A stretch of DNA of 48,177 bases from JBFXAN01 sp050184225 (GTDB lineage Bacteria; Chloroflexota; Dehalococcoidia; CAUJGQ01). Below are positions 1-8,619 of the stretch, piece by piece (the stretch's first letter is position 1; each line of letters starts with the position of its first letter). Below the pieces are notes generated by a model. That model searched no databases. It was not told the DNA's origin and saw nothing but the letters and a program-made list of their open reading frames with translations. The position numbers and the translations under genes were made by a program. The DNA lies in NCBI GenBank assembly GCA_050184225.1, contig JBFXAN010000033.1, forward strand, positions 1 to 48,177, written 5' to 3'.

Positions 1-1002
1 GGGCGCGGTATGATGCCGACCGTCACCAACGTGAACAACGCCTCCCTGCTCACCGGGCTTCCGCCCGCTGATCATGGCATCAGCGGCAACTACTTCCTCG
101 ACGATGCCGGTCAGGGAACCTATATGGAATCGCCGGGCCTGCTGCGCGCGCCGCTGATCTTCTCGCGCATCCAGGAGAACGGCGGCCGCACCGTGATGAT
201 CTCCTCCAAGCGGAAGCTGGTAGACCTCTTTGGCGGAGCGGCTGGTCTTGCCTTCTCGGTCGAACAGCCGGTCGCGTGGGCCGTGGCGGCGCTCGGCGGC
301 CCGCCACCGATCTATTCGATCGAGGCGAACCTCTGGCTGCTGCGCGCCGCGCGGCTCGTGCTGGAGCGCGAGCGTCCCGACCTGCTCTACGTCACCTCGA
401 CCGACTACTACGGCCACATGCTCCCGCCCGAGGCGCCGGCGTGCCGCGCCTTCTTCGCCGAGGCGGACCGGCTGATCGGAGACATCGTCGACACCGGCCT
501 GCCGCTCAGCATCGGCCTCACCGCCGACCACGGCATGAACCGCAAGACCCGCGCGATCGACCCCGCCCGCGTGCTGCACGACGCCGGCATCGAGGCGGTC
601 GCCGTCCCCGCCCTCAAGGACAAGTACACCAAACACCACAACAACCTCTCCGGCGTCGCCTACGTCTACCTGAACGCGTTCGAATGCGGCCGCGCCGCCG
701 CTGCGCTGGCTTCTCTGGTGGGCGTCGAACGTGTGCTCACCCGCGAGGAGGCCGTCACCGCGTTCCATCTTCCCGCCGACCGGATCGGTGACCTGATGCT
801 GCTTGGCGATATCGACACCGTCTTTGGTGAGGTCGATGAACCGGAGGTTGCGGTCGACCTCCGCTCCCACGGCTCGCTGCACGAGATCGAGGTGCCGCTG
901 ATCAGCTGGGGGCCAGCCTTCGCCGGCTTCGTGGGGTTGGAGAACCGGGCGTTGGGAGCGACGCTCTGGACCGCGGACGCTCCCGGATCAGCGACCGTTT
1001 GA
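1..1002 (+). CDS. phnA: Phosphonoacetate hydrolase, alkaline phosphatase superfamily (5' end cut by window edge)
   Basis: The reading frame is open from base 1, so the first part of the gene, including the N-terminal metal ligands, lies left of the window. The visible 333 codons begin just before the nucleophile region (MPTVTNVNNASLLTG; the Thr of TN is the expected nucleophile of this family), followed by GLPPADHGISGNYF. Further metal-ligand motifs follow: DYYGH, TADHGMN and SHGSLHE. This pattern is that of phosphonoacetate hydrolase, a zinc enzyme that splits the C-P bond of phosphonoacetate to acetate and phosphate. No other phosphonate gene is visible, so the substrate is inferred from family resemblance. 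A related phosphodiesterase of the same superfamily is the main alternative. Confidence 0.8.
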   Translation, partial: GRGMMPTVTNVNNASLLTGLPPADHGISGNYFLDDAGQGTYMESPGLLRAPLIFSRIQENGGRTVMISSKRKLVDLFGGAAGLAFSVEQPVAWAVAALGGPPPIYSIEANLWLLRAARLVLERERPDLLYVTSTDYYGHMLPPEAPACRAFFAEADRLIGDIVDTGLPLSIGLTADHGMNRKTRAIDPARVLHDAGIEAVAVPALKDKYTKHHNNLSGVAYVYLNAFECGRAAAALASLVGVERVLTREEAVTAFHLPADRIGDLMLLGDIDTVFGEVDEPEVAVDLRSHGSLHEIEVPLISWGPAFAGFVGLENRALGATLWTADAPGSATV

Positions 1003-1151
1003 GGCGAACCACAGCACCGGTGTCGCGACACCGGTCATGCAGCCTCAAGACAGTGCAGCGGTTCAGTGCCTGCCCGCTGTACGATGGCGCGGCGCTGTAC
1101 CATCGCGACCGCCGTGGTAGGCTCGGTGCATCTTGCAACGGGAGGTGGATA

Positions 1152-1730
1152 TTGATCACGACCCACATCAGGCGCCGCCTGCTTCGAGTCCTGTTCGGCG
1201 GCGCCGCCGTGAGTGCGCTCGGGCTTGCGCTGATGCTTGGACTCAGTCGCATTGGCACAGCCGGTGATGCAGTGGCACAGAGCGCCGGGTCCGGTGCGAC
1301 CTGTCCGATGACGACCGAAGACGAGAACATCGCGATCGCGCGGACCTGGCACGAGCAAGTGATCAACCGGCGCAACCCGGCAGCTCTGCAGGACATCCTC
1401 GCGGCTGAGGTCGTCCACCATGCGGCCGGCGGCTACCCGAATACCATGACCGCTGCCGGCGTCGCCGCGATGATGGACGACTTCCTCGTCGCCTTCCCCG
1501 ACCTGCGCTACGAGTTCGACCTCTTCATCGTCCAGGACGACATGGTCGTGGAGCGGTACACGGCGACGGGAACCCAGGAGGGACCGTTGCAAGACCTGCC
1601 GCCGCTGGGTCGGACGGCCACCTGGACCGGAGTCAACATCTTCCGCATCGAGTGCGGTCGGATCGTCGAGGTCTGGTCGGAGGTCGATGCCCTCAGCCGG
1701 AACCAGCAACTCAGCGGCGCCAAGAAGTAG
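1152..1730 (+). CDS. Secreted SnoaL-like (NTF2-fold) protein
   Basis: This encodes about 192 residues. I chose a TTG start at 1152 because GGGAGG lies at 1140-1145 with a six-base spacer; longer in-frame starts lack such a site. The N-terminus has an HIRRR charged stretch, then a hydrophobic segment ending near AVAQS, which looks like a Sec signal peptide. The mature part is a SnoaL-type cone barrel (ARTWHEQVINRRN, then AFPDLRYEF, then GRIVEVWSEVD). SnoaL-like proteins include polyketide cyclases and many ester-related proteins of unknown activity; export of one is less common. Its substrate cannot be told from sequence. It stands alone, running toward the convergent dikinase-like gene. Confidence 0.7.
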   Translation: MITTHIRRRLLRVLFGGAAVSALGLALMLGLSRIGTAGDAVAQSAGSGATCPMTTEDENIAIARTWHEQVINRRNPAALQDILAAEVVHHAAGGYPNTMTAAGVAAMMDDFLVAFPDLRYEFDLFIVQDDMVVERYTATGTQEGPLQDLPPLGRTATWTGVNIFRIECGRIVEVWSEVDALSRNQQLSGAKK

Positions 1731-1884
1731 ATCCACTGCACCCTGGGAATCTGCCACGCGCCGCCCAACACACATGCGCGTTACCCTTCGACGAACTCCG
1801 CGTCCGGCGATGGTCACCGGGCGCGGAGATCGCGGAGCTGCGCGACAGCCAAGCTGATGAAGCTCAGGCCACGGCACGCCGATG

Positions 1885-4110
1885 TCACCGCGTTCGCTGT
1901 TCGAGTTCCTGCCGTTCCTCAGCGTTGCGATCACGGCCGCAGAGGGCGATCAGTTCTTCGTGATACTCAAACCAGATCGTGTGATAGCTGTCCTTGAGCG
2001 GCGAGGCCAGCATGCTGCGATCGCCGCGACGTAGTGCGGCGATCGCGATGTCGAAGCGGTGACTATAGGAACCAAGGCGGGGTGCCTGGGCGGCGGTCTG
2101 GATCAGGATCGGCAGCAGTTGCGCGTGGATGGCTGCCACATTGCGGACCAGCGCCTGCCAGTCAGCATCGGACGGCGCACTCGGGGCGCGCGTCTGCCAT
2201 GCGCTGACGACTTCCTTGAACCGATGGTTCAACGCGGCAAACGACTCGTAGCATCCCTCAAGGACGCCGGCGTCGATCGCCGTCCGCTCGGCCGCAAGCT
2301 GTTCGTCGATCCAGCGTCGGCCTTCCGGCGTCAGCGTGATGCCGCGCGGTATGACCCGAAAGTACGGTTCGTTGCCGGTGAGGAGCGCCTCGATCCGGAC
2401 GGGCGTGGTCGACAGCGCCACCGCCGCGCGCTCCGCGGTGCAGAGTCCCTTGAGTTGGACAGTCCGTCCCAGGTCGAACAGGCTCACATCAGCGGCGCCG
2501 GAATCCCACGGCGCAACCGCGATCGTTCCCAGCTCGACACCCAACTCTATCGCCCACCCACGCAGCGTTTGTAGCTCTGCAATCACCGCGGCGCCGTGCT
2601 CACGCTGGTCGCCCGCGTAGAGCGCGCCGCTCGTGCCGTCGACGGTCACGACGTCGCCCTCAGCCACGAAGACATCGCCGGTGCGGATACCGGTGGCAAG
2701 CACCCGCGTCTCGGCGACGCTCGTCACGGTAGGAATCGCCCAGCTCCGCGCGACGACGGCGGCATGGCTGGTGACGCCACCCAACGTCGTCACCAGACCC
2801 GCTGCACCGATCATCCCGTGAATGTCGCCGGGCGAGGTTTCCTCGCGGGCAAGGACCACCGCGACACCACGACCGGCGAGCTCAGCTGCTCGGTCCGGGT
2901 CGCAGCAGAGCACGCCCGTCCCAACTCCGGGCGATGCGGCCATGCCGGTAGCGAGCGGCACGATCCCCGGCCGAACCGCTGTCAGCCCGGCCACCTGCTG
3001 CACGATGTCCGGTCCGATCCGCGCGACCGCCTCGGCGCGGGTGAGCGGGAAACCAGGATCCTCGGCCATCGCGACGGCGATCCGTACGGCCGCCGTGGGG
3101 CTGCGCCGGCCGATGCGGGTCTGGAGAATGAAAAGCGCTCCATCGCTGACCGTGAACTCGACATCACACATGTCACGCGCGTGGCGCTCGAGTCGGTCGA
3201 GTCCATCGAGCAGTTCCGCGTAGGCGGCCGGCGCCTGAGCGCGGAGGGCGTCGAGCCCGTCGACCGCGTGCGTCCCGCCGACGACATCTTCACCCTGGGC
3301 GCCCGCGAGATAGTCGCCAAATGGACCAGCGTCGCCCGTCGCCGGGTTCCGCGTAAAGGCGACGCCTGTCCCCGACCGATGTCCCAGATTGCCGAACACC
3401 ATCGCCTGAATCGTGACCGCGGTACCAAGCGACTCCGCGATCTGCTCACGCTGCCGGAACGCCCGCGCCCGGTCCGAATGCCACGACCGGAAGACCGCTG
3501 CCACCGCGCCGCGTACCTGCTCCAACGGGTCGGCCGGGATACCACCGGCGCCGGCCGCCAGAGTGTGGACGCGATCCGCCGCCGCGAGCATGCCGTCCGT
3601 CGTCCTCTCCGAGGCCGCCGCAGCGGCAACTTCGGCGGCGGGAATACCAAGGACAATGCCGGCATACATCCGGCAGAACCGCAGCCAGGTGTCGGCGGCA
3701 AACAGTGGTGTGTGCCGCGCCGCCATCGCGTCCCGGATCGCGGGCGTTATGCCAACGTTGAGCAGCGTATCCATCATCCCCGGCATCGACACCGGCGCGC
3801 CGGACCGCACCGATACGAGTAGCGGCGCCTCCGGCACGCCCAATCCTCGGCCAAGCCGCGCGCCGAGTCGGTCGAGGTGGGTCGCCAGCGCCGCATCGAG
3901 ATCGGCGGGCCAACCTCGTGTCAGGTACCGCCGGCACACGTCGGTCGTGATCGTGAATCCGGGTGGAACCGGCAGTCCCAGCACCTGGGTCATTTCGAGC
4001 AGGCCCGCACCCTTACCGCCGAGGTACACAGCGGCGTCGATGCCCGCCGGCAACGGGTCGTCGAAGGCGAGGATGATGGGCAGCAGGGCGCGAGCGGTGT
4101 CGTCTGTCAT
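1885..4110 (-). CDS. PPDK-like protein: ATP-grasp and phosphohistidine domains, no PEP-binding barrel
   Basis: The protein has about 741 residues from an ATG at 4110; a longer start at 4140 would overlap the upstream stop. The N-terminal 350 residues match the nucleotide-binding half of pyruvate phosphate dikinase, with motifs SVRSGAPVSMPGMMDTLLN and AQGEDVVGG. Around His449 lies the swivelling phosphohistidine domain (GGVTSHAAVVAR), with the Thr two residues before His that is regulatory in PPDK. The usual C-terminal PEP/pyruvate TIM barrel is missing. In its place are about 240 residues, part of them winged-helix-like (TPEGRRWIDEQL). It could therefore phosphorylate its His from ATP but would need another protein as acceptor. 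It lies 13 bases downstream of the 4124-5857 gene and is probably cotranscribed with it. Confidence 0.75.
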   Translation of the reverse strand: MTDDTARALLPIILAFDDPLPAGIDAAVYLGGKGAGLLEMTQVLGLPVPPGFTITTDVCRRYLTRGWPADLDAALATHLDRLGARLGRGLGVPEAPLLVSVRSGAPVSMPGMMDTLLNVGITPAIRDAMAARHTPLFAADTWLRFCRMYAGIVLGIPAAEVAAAAASERTTDGMLAAADRVHTLAAGAGGIPADPLEQVRGAVAAVFRSWHSDRARAFRQREQIAESLGTAVTIQAMVFGNLGHRSGTGVAFTRNPATGDAGPFGDYLAGAQGEDVVGGTHAVDGLDALRAQAPAAYAELLDGLDRLERHARDMCDVEFTVSDGALFILQTRIGRRSPTAAVRIAVAMAEDPGFPLTRAEAVARIGPDIVQQVAGLTAVRPGIVPLATGMAASPGVGTGVLCCDPDRAAELAGRGVAVVLAREETSPGDIHGMIGAAGLVTTLGGVTSHAAVVARSWAIPTVTSVAETRVLATGIRTGDVFVAEGDVVTVDGTSGALYAGDQREHGAAVIAELQTLRGWAIELGVELGTIAVAPWDSGAADVSLFDLGRTVQLKGLCTAERAAVALSTTPVRIEALLTGNEPYFRVIPRGITLTPEGRRWIDEQLAAERTAIDAGVLEGCYESFAALNHRFKEVVSAWQTRAPSAPSDADWQALVRNVAAIHAQLLPILIQTAAQAPRLGSYSHRFDIAIAALRRGDRSMLASPLKDSYHTIWFEYHEELIALCGRDRNAEERQELEQRTR

Positions 4111-4123
4111 CGGCGGCGATGTC

Positions 4124-5857
4124 CTATGGGAGCGCCACAATCGTCACGGTGCCGGCGTTCCCGTCCAGGCGGACAGTCGCACCATCCGGAATCAGCCGCG
4201 TGGCGTCGGTCACCGAGGCGACGCAGGGAATACCCAGCTCGCGGCTGACGATCATCGCGTGGCTCTGCGCCGCTCCCACGTCCACGATCACGCCGCCCGC
4301 CGCGACAAAGAGCGGCGTCCAGGCCGGGTCGGTGATCGGCGCGACCAGGATCTCGCCAGGGCCTAGGGCGGTCGGATCGAGCGGGTCCAGAATCACCCGC
4401 GCCACGCCCGTCACCTGGCCGAGGCAGCCCGAGAAGCCGGTCAGCACATCGCCGGCCTTGAGCGTGCGGACGTCCGCCGCATCCTTCCTCGGCCAGGTGT
4501 CCGGATCGGGAATCGTACCGTAGAAGACAAAAGGCTCCTGCAGCGCGGCGTACGTATCACCCAACGCGCGCCGGCGACGAAGCGTCTCGGTGAATTCATC
4601 CGGATGTTCGAGCCAGCGGTCCATTTCATCCACGAGCAGAAAGCTGAAATCGCCAACCTCGTCGCAGACACCAGCATCAACCATCCGCCGGCCGATGGTG
4701 TGCATCGCCATCCGGCCCTCTTGGATCAGCTTGATGGCGTTGGTCTTCGTCCGTTCCCGTCCCGCTTGGTAGATTACCGCCGCCCGCGCCGCCGCCTGGA
4801 ACAGCCCCTGTGTCGCCGGATCACCGGCGAGCGCCGCTGTGATCTCTCCGACCAGCCGCTCCCGCTCCGCCGCCAATTCCTGATTGCGCGCGGAGGGGTC
4901 GGCATCCGGGCCTGCCAGCCGCATGCGGTCGATCGCGGCCAGCGCCAGCTCCAGCCGCGTCTCCCAGGTGTGGCTGCGCAGCTCCCACTCGTTCGGCCCG
5001 CGTGCACCATAGTGATCGATGAACCGATCGAGCTCGGCGAGGAACGCCTGCCCGTCGCTGCCAAGTCCCTTCACGCGCCCCAAGAGTCCACTTACCCCAG
5101 CGTCGAAGGCTGCCGTCAGCGCCGGATCGGCGGCGACCATCCGTCCCATCTGCCACATTGCCATCGACGGGGCGGCCGACTCGACATCGCCCACCCCCGA
5201 GATGATGCGCATCGCATCGGCGGGGCGGCCGATTGCCGTACAGATCTGGGTGAGCGTGCCCACCGGGACGGTACTGAGAAACGTCACGGCGATGTGCTCT
5301 CGAAAGAGCCGACGAAAGTGGGTTCGCAGGAGCGTATGGGCGTACTCCCAAAGCTCGCGGTTGGACATCGCATCGAGGTCGGGACGTTGCGCGTGCAGTT
5401 CGGCAACCAGCCGCGCGCTGGCGGCGGGCGCATCCAGCCGGTCGGCCATCAGCGCTTGCTGGAACTGCGCCCCGATCGCGGCGGTGCGCTCCTCGTTCTG
5501 GTCGCCAGGAGCCGGCTCGTACGGGGGGACGCCGGGCTGGGCGCCGTAGAAGAGGTCGTCCATCGCCTGCGCCGAGAGTCCCGGCGCCCGCTCGCCGATG
5601 ATCCGCGTCACCGAGGCGTTCAGGTAGCAGTACGACCCGAAGACACCGAGCGTCTCCATTTGGCCCTCGGTGAATTCCTCGTGGGTGAACGCGCCCATAT
5701 CGGCGAGCGCATCCCGCCAGCCGCCTTCAGCAGAATCCTCCATCAGCATGCTGAAGGTGAGCGGCGCCACTGGCTCGGGGAACACCTCTCCCACATTCGC
5801 GCGTGTCCAGAGTGGGAAGCGGCTGCTCGGCTCGCTTCCGACGATCCATCGCTCCAC
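4124..5857 (-). CDS. PEP-utilising-enzyme mobile-domain protein (rifampicin-phosphotransferase-like C-terminal part)
   Basis: This has about 577 residues from a GTG at 5857, preceded by GGGAGG with an eight-base spacer. The first 430 residues are mostly helical and resemble the substrate-binding middle domain of rifampicin phosphotransferases and related dikinases (RGPNEWELRSHTW, then ERTKTNAIKLIQEGR). The last 110 residues form a phosphohistidine swivel domain with the sequence VGAAQSHAMIVSREL around His533. No ATP-grasp domain is present. The next gene downstream supplies ATP-grasp and a second swivel domain, so the two look like a split dikinase. The acceptor is unknown; rifampicin resistance is only a family-based possibility. 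Confidence 0.7.
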   Translation of the reverse strand: MERWIVGSEPSSRFPLWTRANVGEVFPEPVAPLTFSMLMEDSAEGGWRDALADMGAFTHEEFTEGQMETLGVFGSYCYLNASVTRIIGERAPGLSAQAMDDLFYGAQPGVPPYEPAPGDQNEERTAAIGAQFQQALMADRLDAPAASARLVAELHAQRPDLDAMSNRELWEYAHTLLRTHFRRLFREHIAVTFLSTVPVGTLTQICTAIGRPADAMRIISGVGDVESAAPSMAMWQMGRMVAADPALTAAFDAGVSGLLGRVKGLGSDGQAFLAELDRFIDHYGARGPNEWELRSHTWETRLELALAAIDRMRLAGPDADPSARNQELAAERERLVGEITAALAGDPATQGLFQAAARAAVIYQAGRERTKTNAIKLIQEGRMAMHTIGRRMVDAGVCDEVGDFSFLLVDEMDRWLEHPDEFTETLRRRRALGDTYAALQEPFVFYGTIPDPDTWPRKDAADVRTLKAGDVLTGFSGCLGQVTGVARVILDPLDPTALGPGEILVAPITDPAWTPLFVAAGGVIVDVGAAQSHAMIVSRELGIPCVASVTDATRLIPDGATVRLDGNAGTVTIVALP

Positions 5858-6007
5858 AATCTTTCCCTCCCGTCCGCCGAAGTCGGACTATGCGGAATGA
5901 TTGTGGAGCAGACCTGGATTGTCAACCCGACTCGTCGCATTGAGCGGGACCATCCCGGCCCCGAAGACGTCGTCGACGTGGTAACCTGAACCCCGGAGTG
6001 CTGACCG

Positions 6008-6232
6008 ATGCCTGACCAGGAAGCGCTCAATCGCGAGGCCGACCGGCTGTACGAGACCTACGGCAAACCACTCGAGGGCGAGCACTGGGGTGAGTTCGTC
6101 GCGATTGCCACTGACGGGCGTACTGTGATTGCCGCGACCGCGGTGGAAGCGGTCAAGAGTGGCAGGCATGCGTTCGGCCCTGGAAACGTCATCTTTAAGA
6201 TCGGTGAGCGATTCGTCTCAACACTGCGATGA
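6008..6232 (+). CDS. Small protein paired with a retropepsin-like protease
   Basis: A 74-residue acidic protein (MPDQEALNREADRLYETYGK start). The segment GEFVAIATDGRTVIAATAVEAV is typical of short proteins of unknown function, sometimes labelled DUF5678-like, that accompany aspartic-protease-like genes. Its stop overlaps the start of the next gene in an ATGA arrangement, so the two are translationally coupled. No enzymatic motif is visible. The pairing recalls small two-gene modules, but no toxin-antitoxin function can be claimed. Confidence 0.65.
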   Translation: MPDQEALNREADRLYETYGKPLEGEHWGEFVAIATDGRTVIAATAVEAVKSGRHAFGPGNVIFKIGERFVSTLR

Positions 6233-6585
6233 ATGGCTCACGCATGGTCAGCAGTCGCTTCCCGTTCATCCCGATCGAGTTGGCTATCGATGGCCATTCG
6301 TACGCGCTCGATGCGATGCTCGACACCGGCTTCGATGGAGACGTGGTTGTTCCGGCCGACCTACTTGGCAGCGAAGTCTTGGCTTCTGATCAGCTTCGGG
6401 TTAGGCTTGCCGACGGTTCCGGAATGGTCCTTCCAGCACACTTCGGAACAGCCCGCATCGGGGAGTGGGAGATTGCTGACGTAATGGTGTACGTGCTTGG
6501 CGACGTCCCCCTCGTTGGTACTAACCGGATTCGGCACTTCATAGTGACGCTCGACCACGGCCGGCGCGTCATCGTCGAGCCATAA
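6229..6585 (+). CDS. Retropepsin-like (clan AA) aspartic protease
   Basis: A 118-residue single-domain protein. It shows the catalytic motif LDTGFDG in the middle of a beta-rich sequence and ends with a VPLVGTNRIRHF segment that resembles the flap-to-C-terminal part of bacterial retropepsin-like proteins. Such single-copy domains would have to dimerise to form an active site. It is coupled by an ATGA overlap to the preceding 74-residue protein, which could be a partner or substrate. The physiological target is unknown. Confidence 0.72.
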   Translation: MNGSRMVSSRFPFIPIELAIDGHSYALDAMLDTGFDGDVVVPADLLGSEVLASDQLRVRLADGSGMVLPAHFGTARIGEWEIADVMVYVLGDVPLVGTNRIRHFIVTLDHGRRVIVEP

Positions 6586-6703
6586 CCCGTCCGCCTCTGA
6601 TGCCGCATTCGACGCTGCCCAGCCGGGTGATGTCGGAGCTGCCCGTGATTGGGCGTACAATGCTCTTGTCTGAAGCAGCAACGCGACAGGACGGAGGCGC
6701 GAT

Positions 6704-7972
6704 ATGGCCGGCAACAGCGGCACGACGACGGCGATGGCAGCCGCCGCGGTGATCGATGCGCCGCGATGGGACCAGGCACTGGGCGCGGCCCTCGGCCAGA
6801 TCGGTGACACGTTGACGACGGAGCCGGACCTCGTTTTCCTGTTCGCCTCGCCCGCCTATGCCGAACAATTCAACCATATCGCCGGGATCGCGTTCGAGCG
6901 CACCGGCGCGCGGGTCCTCGTCGGCTGCTCCGGCCAGGGCGTGATCGGACCAGAACGCGAGATCGAAGACCGCCCCGCCCTCTCACTGCTCGGCGCCGCG
7001 ATGCCGGACGCAACGCTTCGTGCTGTCCACATCAGTCAGTCCTCGATCGAGGCATGCACCTCCGCCGAAGACTGGCGCCGCCTGACCGGTGTGTCGCTCG
7101 ATGATGTCAACGCCTGGCTGATCTTTTCCGACCCATTCACACTCAACCCCGAGGCGCTGCTCACCGGCCTCTCCGCCGCCTATCCCGGCGTTCCCCTGGT
7201 CGGCGGCATCGCCTCCGGCAGCCCGCGCGTCCGCCAGACGCATCTCTTCCTCAACGGTGAGGTCCATCACAGCGGCGCGGTGCTCGTCGCGATCGGCGGC
7301 GCGTATACCGTGCAGACCGTCGTCTCCCAGGGGACCGAGCCGATCGGCGAGACGTGGACCGTCACCAGTGCCCAGGGCAACATGCTCGAAACGATCGGCG
7401 GCCGTCCCACCTACGAAGTGCTGGTCGAAACGGTGCAGGCGCTTCCATCGGAGGTGCAGATCCGCGCCCGCACGAATTTGTTGATCGGCTTGGCGGCGGA
7501 CGAATACCGCGATCGATTCGGTCGTGGCGACTTCGTCATCCGCAACCTCCTTGGCGTCGATCAGGCGACCGGCGCGCTGGCGATCGGCGCCCATCCCCGC
7601 GTCGGCCAGACGGTTCAGTTTCAGATCCGCGATGCCGGCGCCGCCGACGACGAGCTGCGGACGATGCTTTCGGTGACGCGGACCGAACTCGGCGGTCGCA
7701 ATCCGGTCGCCGCGCTGCTCTGCTCGTGCACCGGCCGCGGCGCCGGCCTGTTCGGCACACCGGATCACGACGCGCGGGCGCTCGCCGGCGAGTTCGGGCC
7801 GCTCCCAGCGGCGGGGTTCTTCTGCAACGGCGAGATCGGACCCGTCGGCGGCGTGCCCTTCCTGCACGGCTTCACCGCCAGCATCGGCCTGATCGTTCCC
7901 GATCCAACCTTCCAGGTTCCACACGAGCCGGATGTGCCCGTCGAGCCTGGAATCAGAAACCCGGAATTCTAA
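6704..7972 (+). CDS. FIST domain sensory protein
   Basis: This is 422 residues from an ATG at 6704, closely preceded by GGAGG. The N-terminal half matches the FIST N domain (VFLFASPAY, then VLVGCSGQGVIG, then LVGGIASG). The C-terminal half matches FIST_C (GAAGFFCNGEIGP-like region, read here as AAGFFCNGEIGPVGG, then FLHGFTASI). FIST proteins are proposed small-ligand sensors and are often fused to or encoded beside signalling domains. Here the protein is free-standing and soluble, and the next gene 15 bases downstream is a membrane-anchored protein that may be its partner. The ligand is unknown. Confidence 0.8.
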   Translation: MAGNSGTTTAMAAAAVIDAPRWDQALGAALGQIGDTLTTEPDLVFLFASPAYAEQFNHIAGIAFERTGARVLVGCSGQGVIGPEREIEDRPALSLLGAAMPDATLRAVHISQSSIEACTSAEDWRRLTGVSLDDVNAWLIFSDPFTLNPEALLTGLSAAYPGVPLVGGIASGSPRVRQTHLFLNGEVHHSGAVLVAIGGAYTVQTVVSQGTEPIGETWTVTSAQGNMLETIGGRPTYEVLVETVQALPSEVQIRARTNLLIGLAADEYRDRFGRGDFVIRNLLGVDQATGALAIGAHPRVGQTVQFQIRDAGAADDELRTMLSVTRTELGGRNPVAALLCSCTGRGAGLFGTPDHDARALAGEFGPLPAAGFFCNGEIGPVGGVPFLHGFTASIGLIVPDPTFQVPHEPDVPVEPGIRNPEF

Positions 7973-7986
7973 CGCGGAACTCGGAA

Positions 7987-8619
7987 TTGGGCTGCTTCTC
8001 CCGCCTCGGCTGCCTCACCCTCGGAATCCTGATCGGCGTCGTCGCCCTCGCCCTCGTTCTCGCGACACGTCCCGTGGGTCCACGCTACGACGACGGTGTC
8101 TTCGTCTATGACGTGGCTGGCGCAGCGCGCACGGTGCCGATCACCGATGAAGCCGCCCGCAGCTTCGCCGGCAAGCTCAACGGCGACCTGACACCATCGG
8201 GGTTGCTGGAAGCGGCGACGGTTGGCGTTCCCGTGACGGAAGCGGAATTGAACTCTCGCATCGCCCAGGAAATGGCCGAACGGCCGGTGACCGGCCCCGG
8301 CGCAACCGTCGATCGCGTCTTCATCCGGCTCACCAACGGCGGCGCCCGCGCCTATGTCTACTCAACCGTACGCGGCGTGCCGGTCGTCCTGAGCAGTGAC
8401 CTTGTCTTCGACGTCGGTCGCGGCGCCGTTCAGGTAGAGCTCAAGGACCCACATGCCGGTCGTCTCCCCGTCGGGTTCGCCCTGCCGGCGGCACTGTCGT
8501 TGCTCGACGACCTCGCCGGCGTCGAAGCAACGATCGCCCTGATCATTCCGCCACAGGTGCAGGCAATCCGCTACGAGGAGGGCCAGCTCCGCGTCCAGGT
8601 CAATCCACTCGCGGGATGA
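7987..8619 (+). CDS. Membrane-anchored protein of unknown function
   Basis: About 210 residues from a probable TTG at 7987; no strong ribosome binding site is present, so the start is uncertain. One N-terminal transmembrane segment (LGILIGVVALALVLA) is followed by an extracytoplasmic domain of about 180 residues. That domain is rich in beta-prone segments (FIRLTNGGARAYVYSTVRG, then VQVELKDPHAGRLPVG). I do not recognise a family. It follows the FIST gene by 14 bases and is probably cotranscribed. Its last 20 bases overlap the 3' end of the convergent hydrolase gene. Confidence 0.6.
   Translation: MGCFSRLGCLTLGILIGVVALALVLATRPVGPRYDDGVFVYDVAGAARTVPITDEAARSFAGKLNGDLTPSGLLEAATVGVPVTEAELNSRIAQEMAERPVTGPGATVDRVFIRLTNGGARAYVYSTVRGVPVVLSSDLVFDVGRGAVQVELKDPHAGRLPVGFALPAALSLLDDLAGVEATIALIIPPQVQAIRYEEGQLRVQVNPLAG

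Noticed and set aside
2596..3822. A long plus-strand open frame opposite the PPDK-like gene
   Set aside because: It is antisense to a well-supported gene, is Arg/His/Asp-rich with low complexity, and has no recognisable domain; such frames are common in GC-rich coding DNA.
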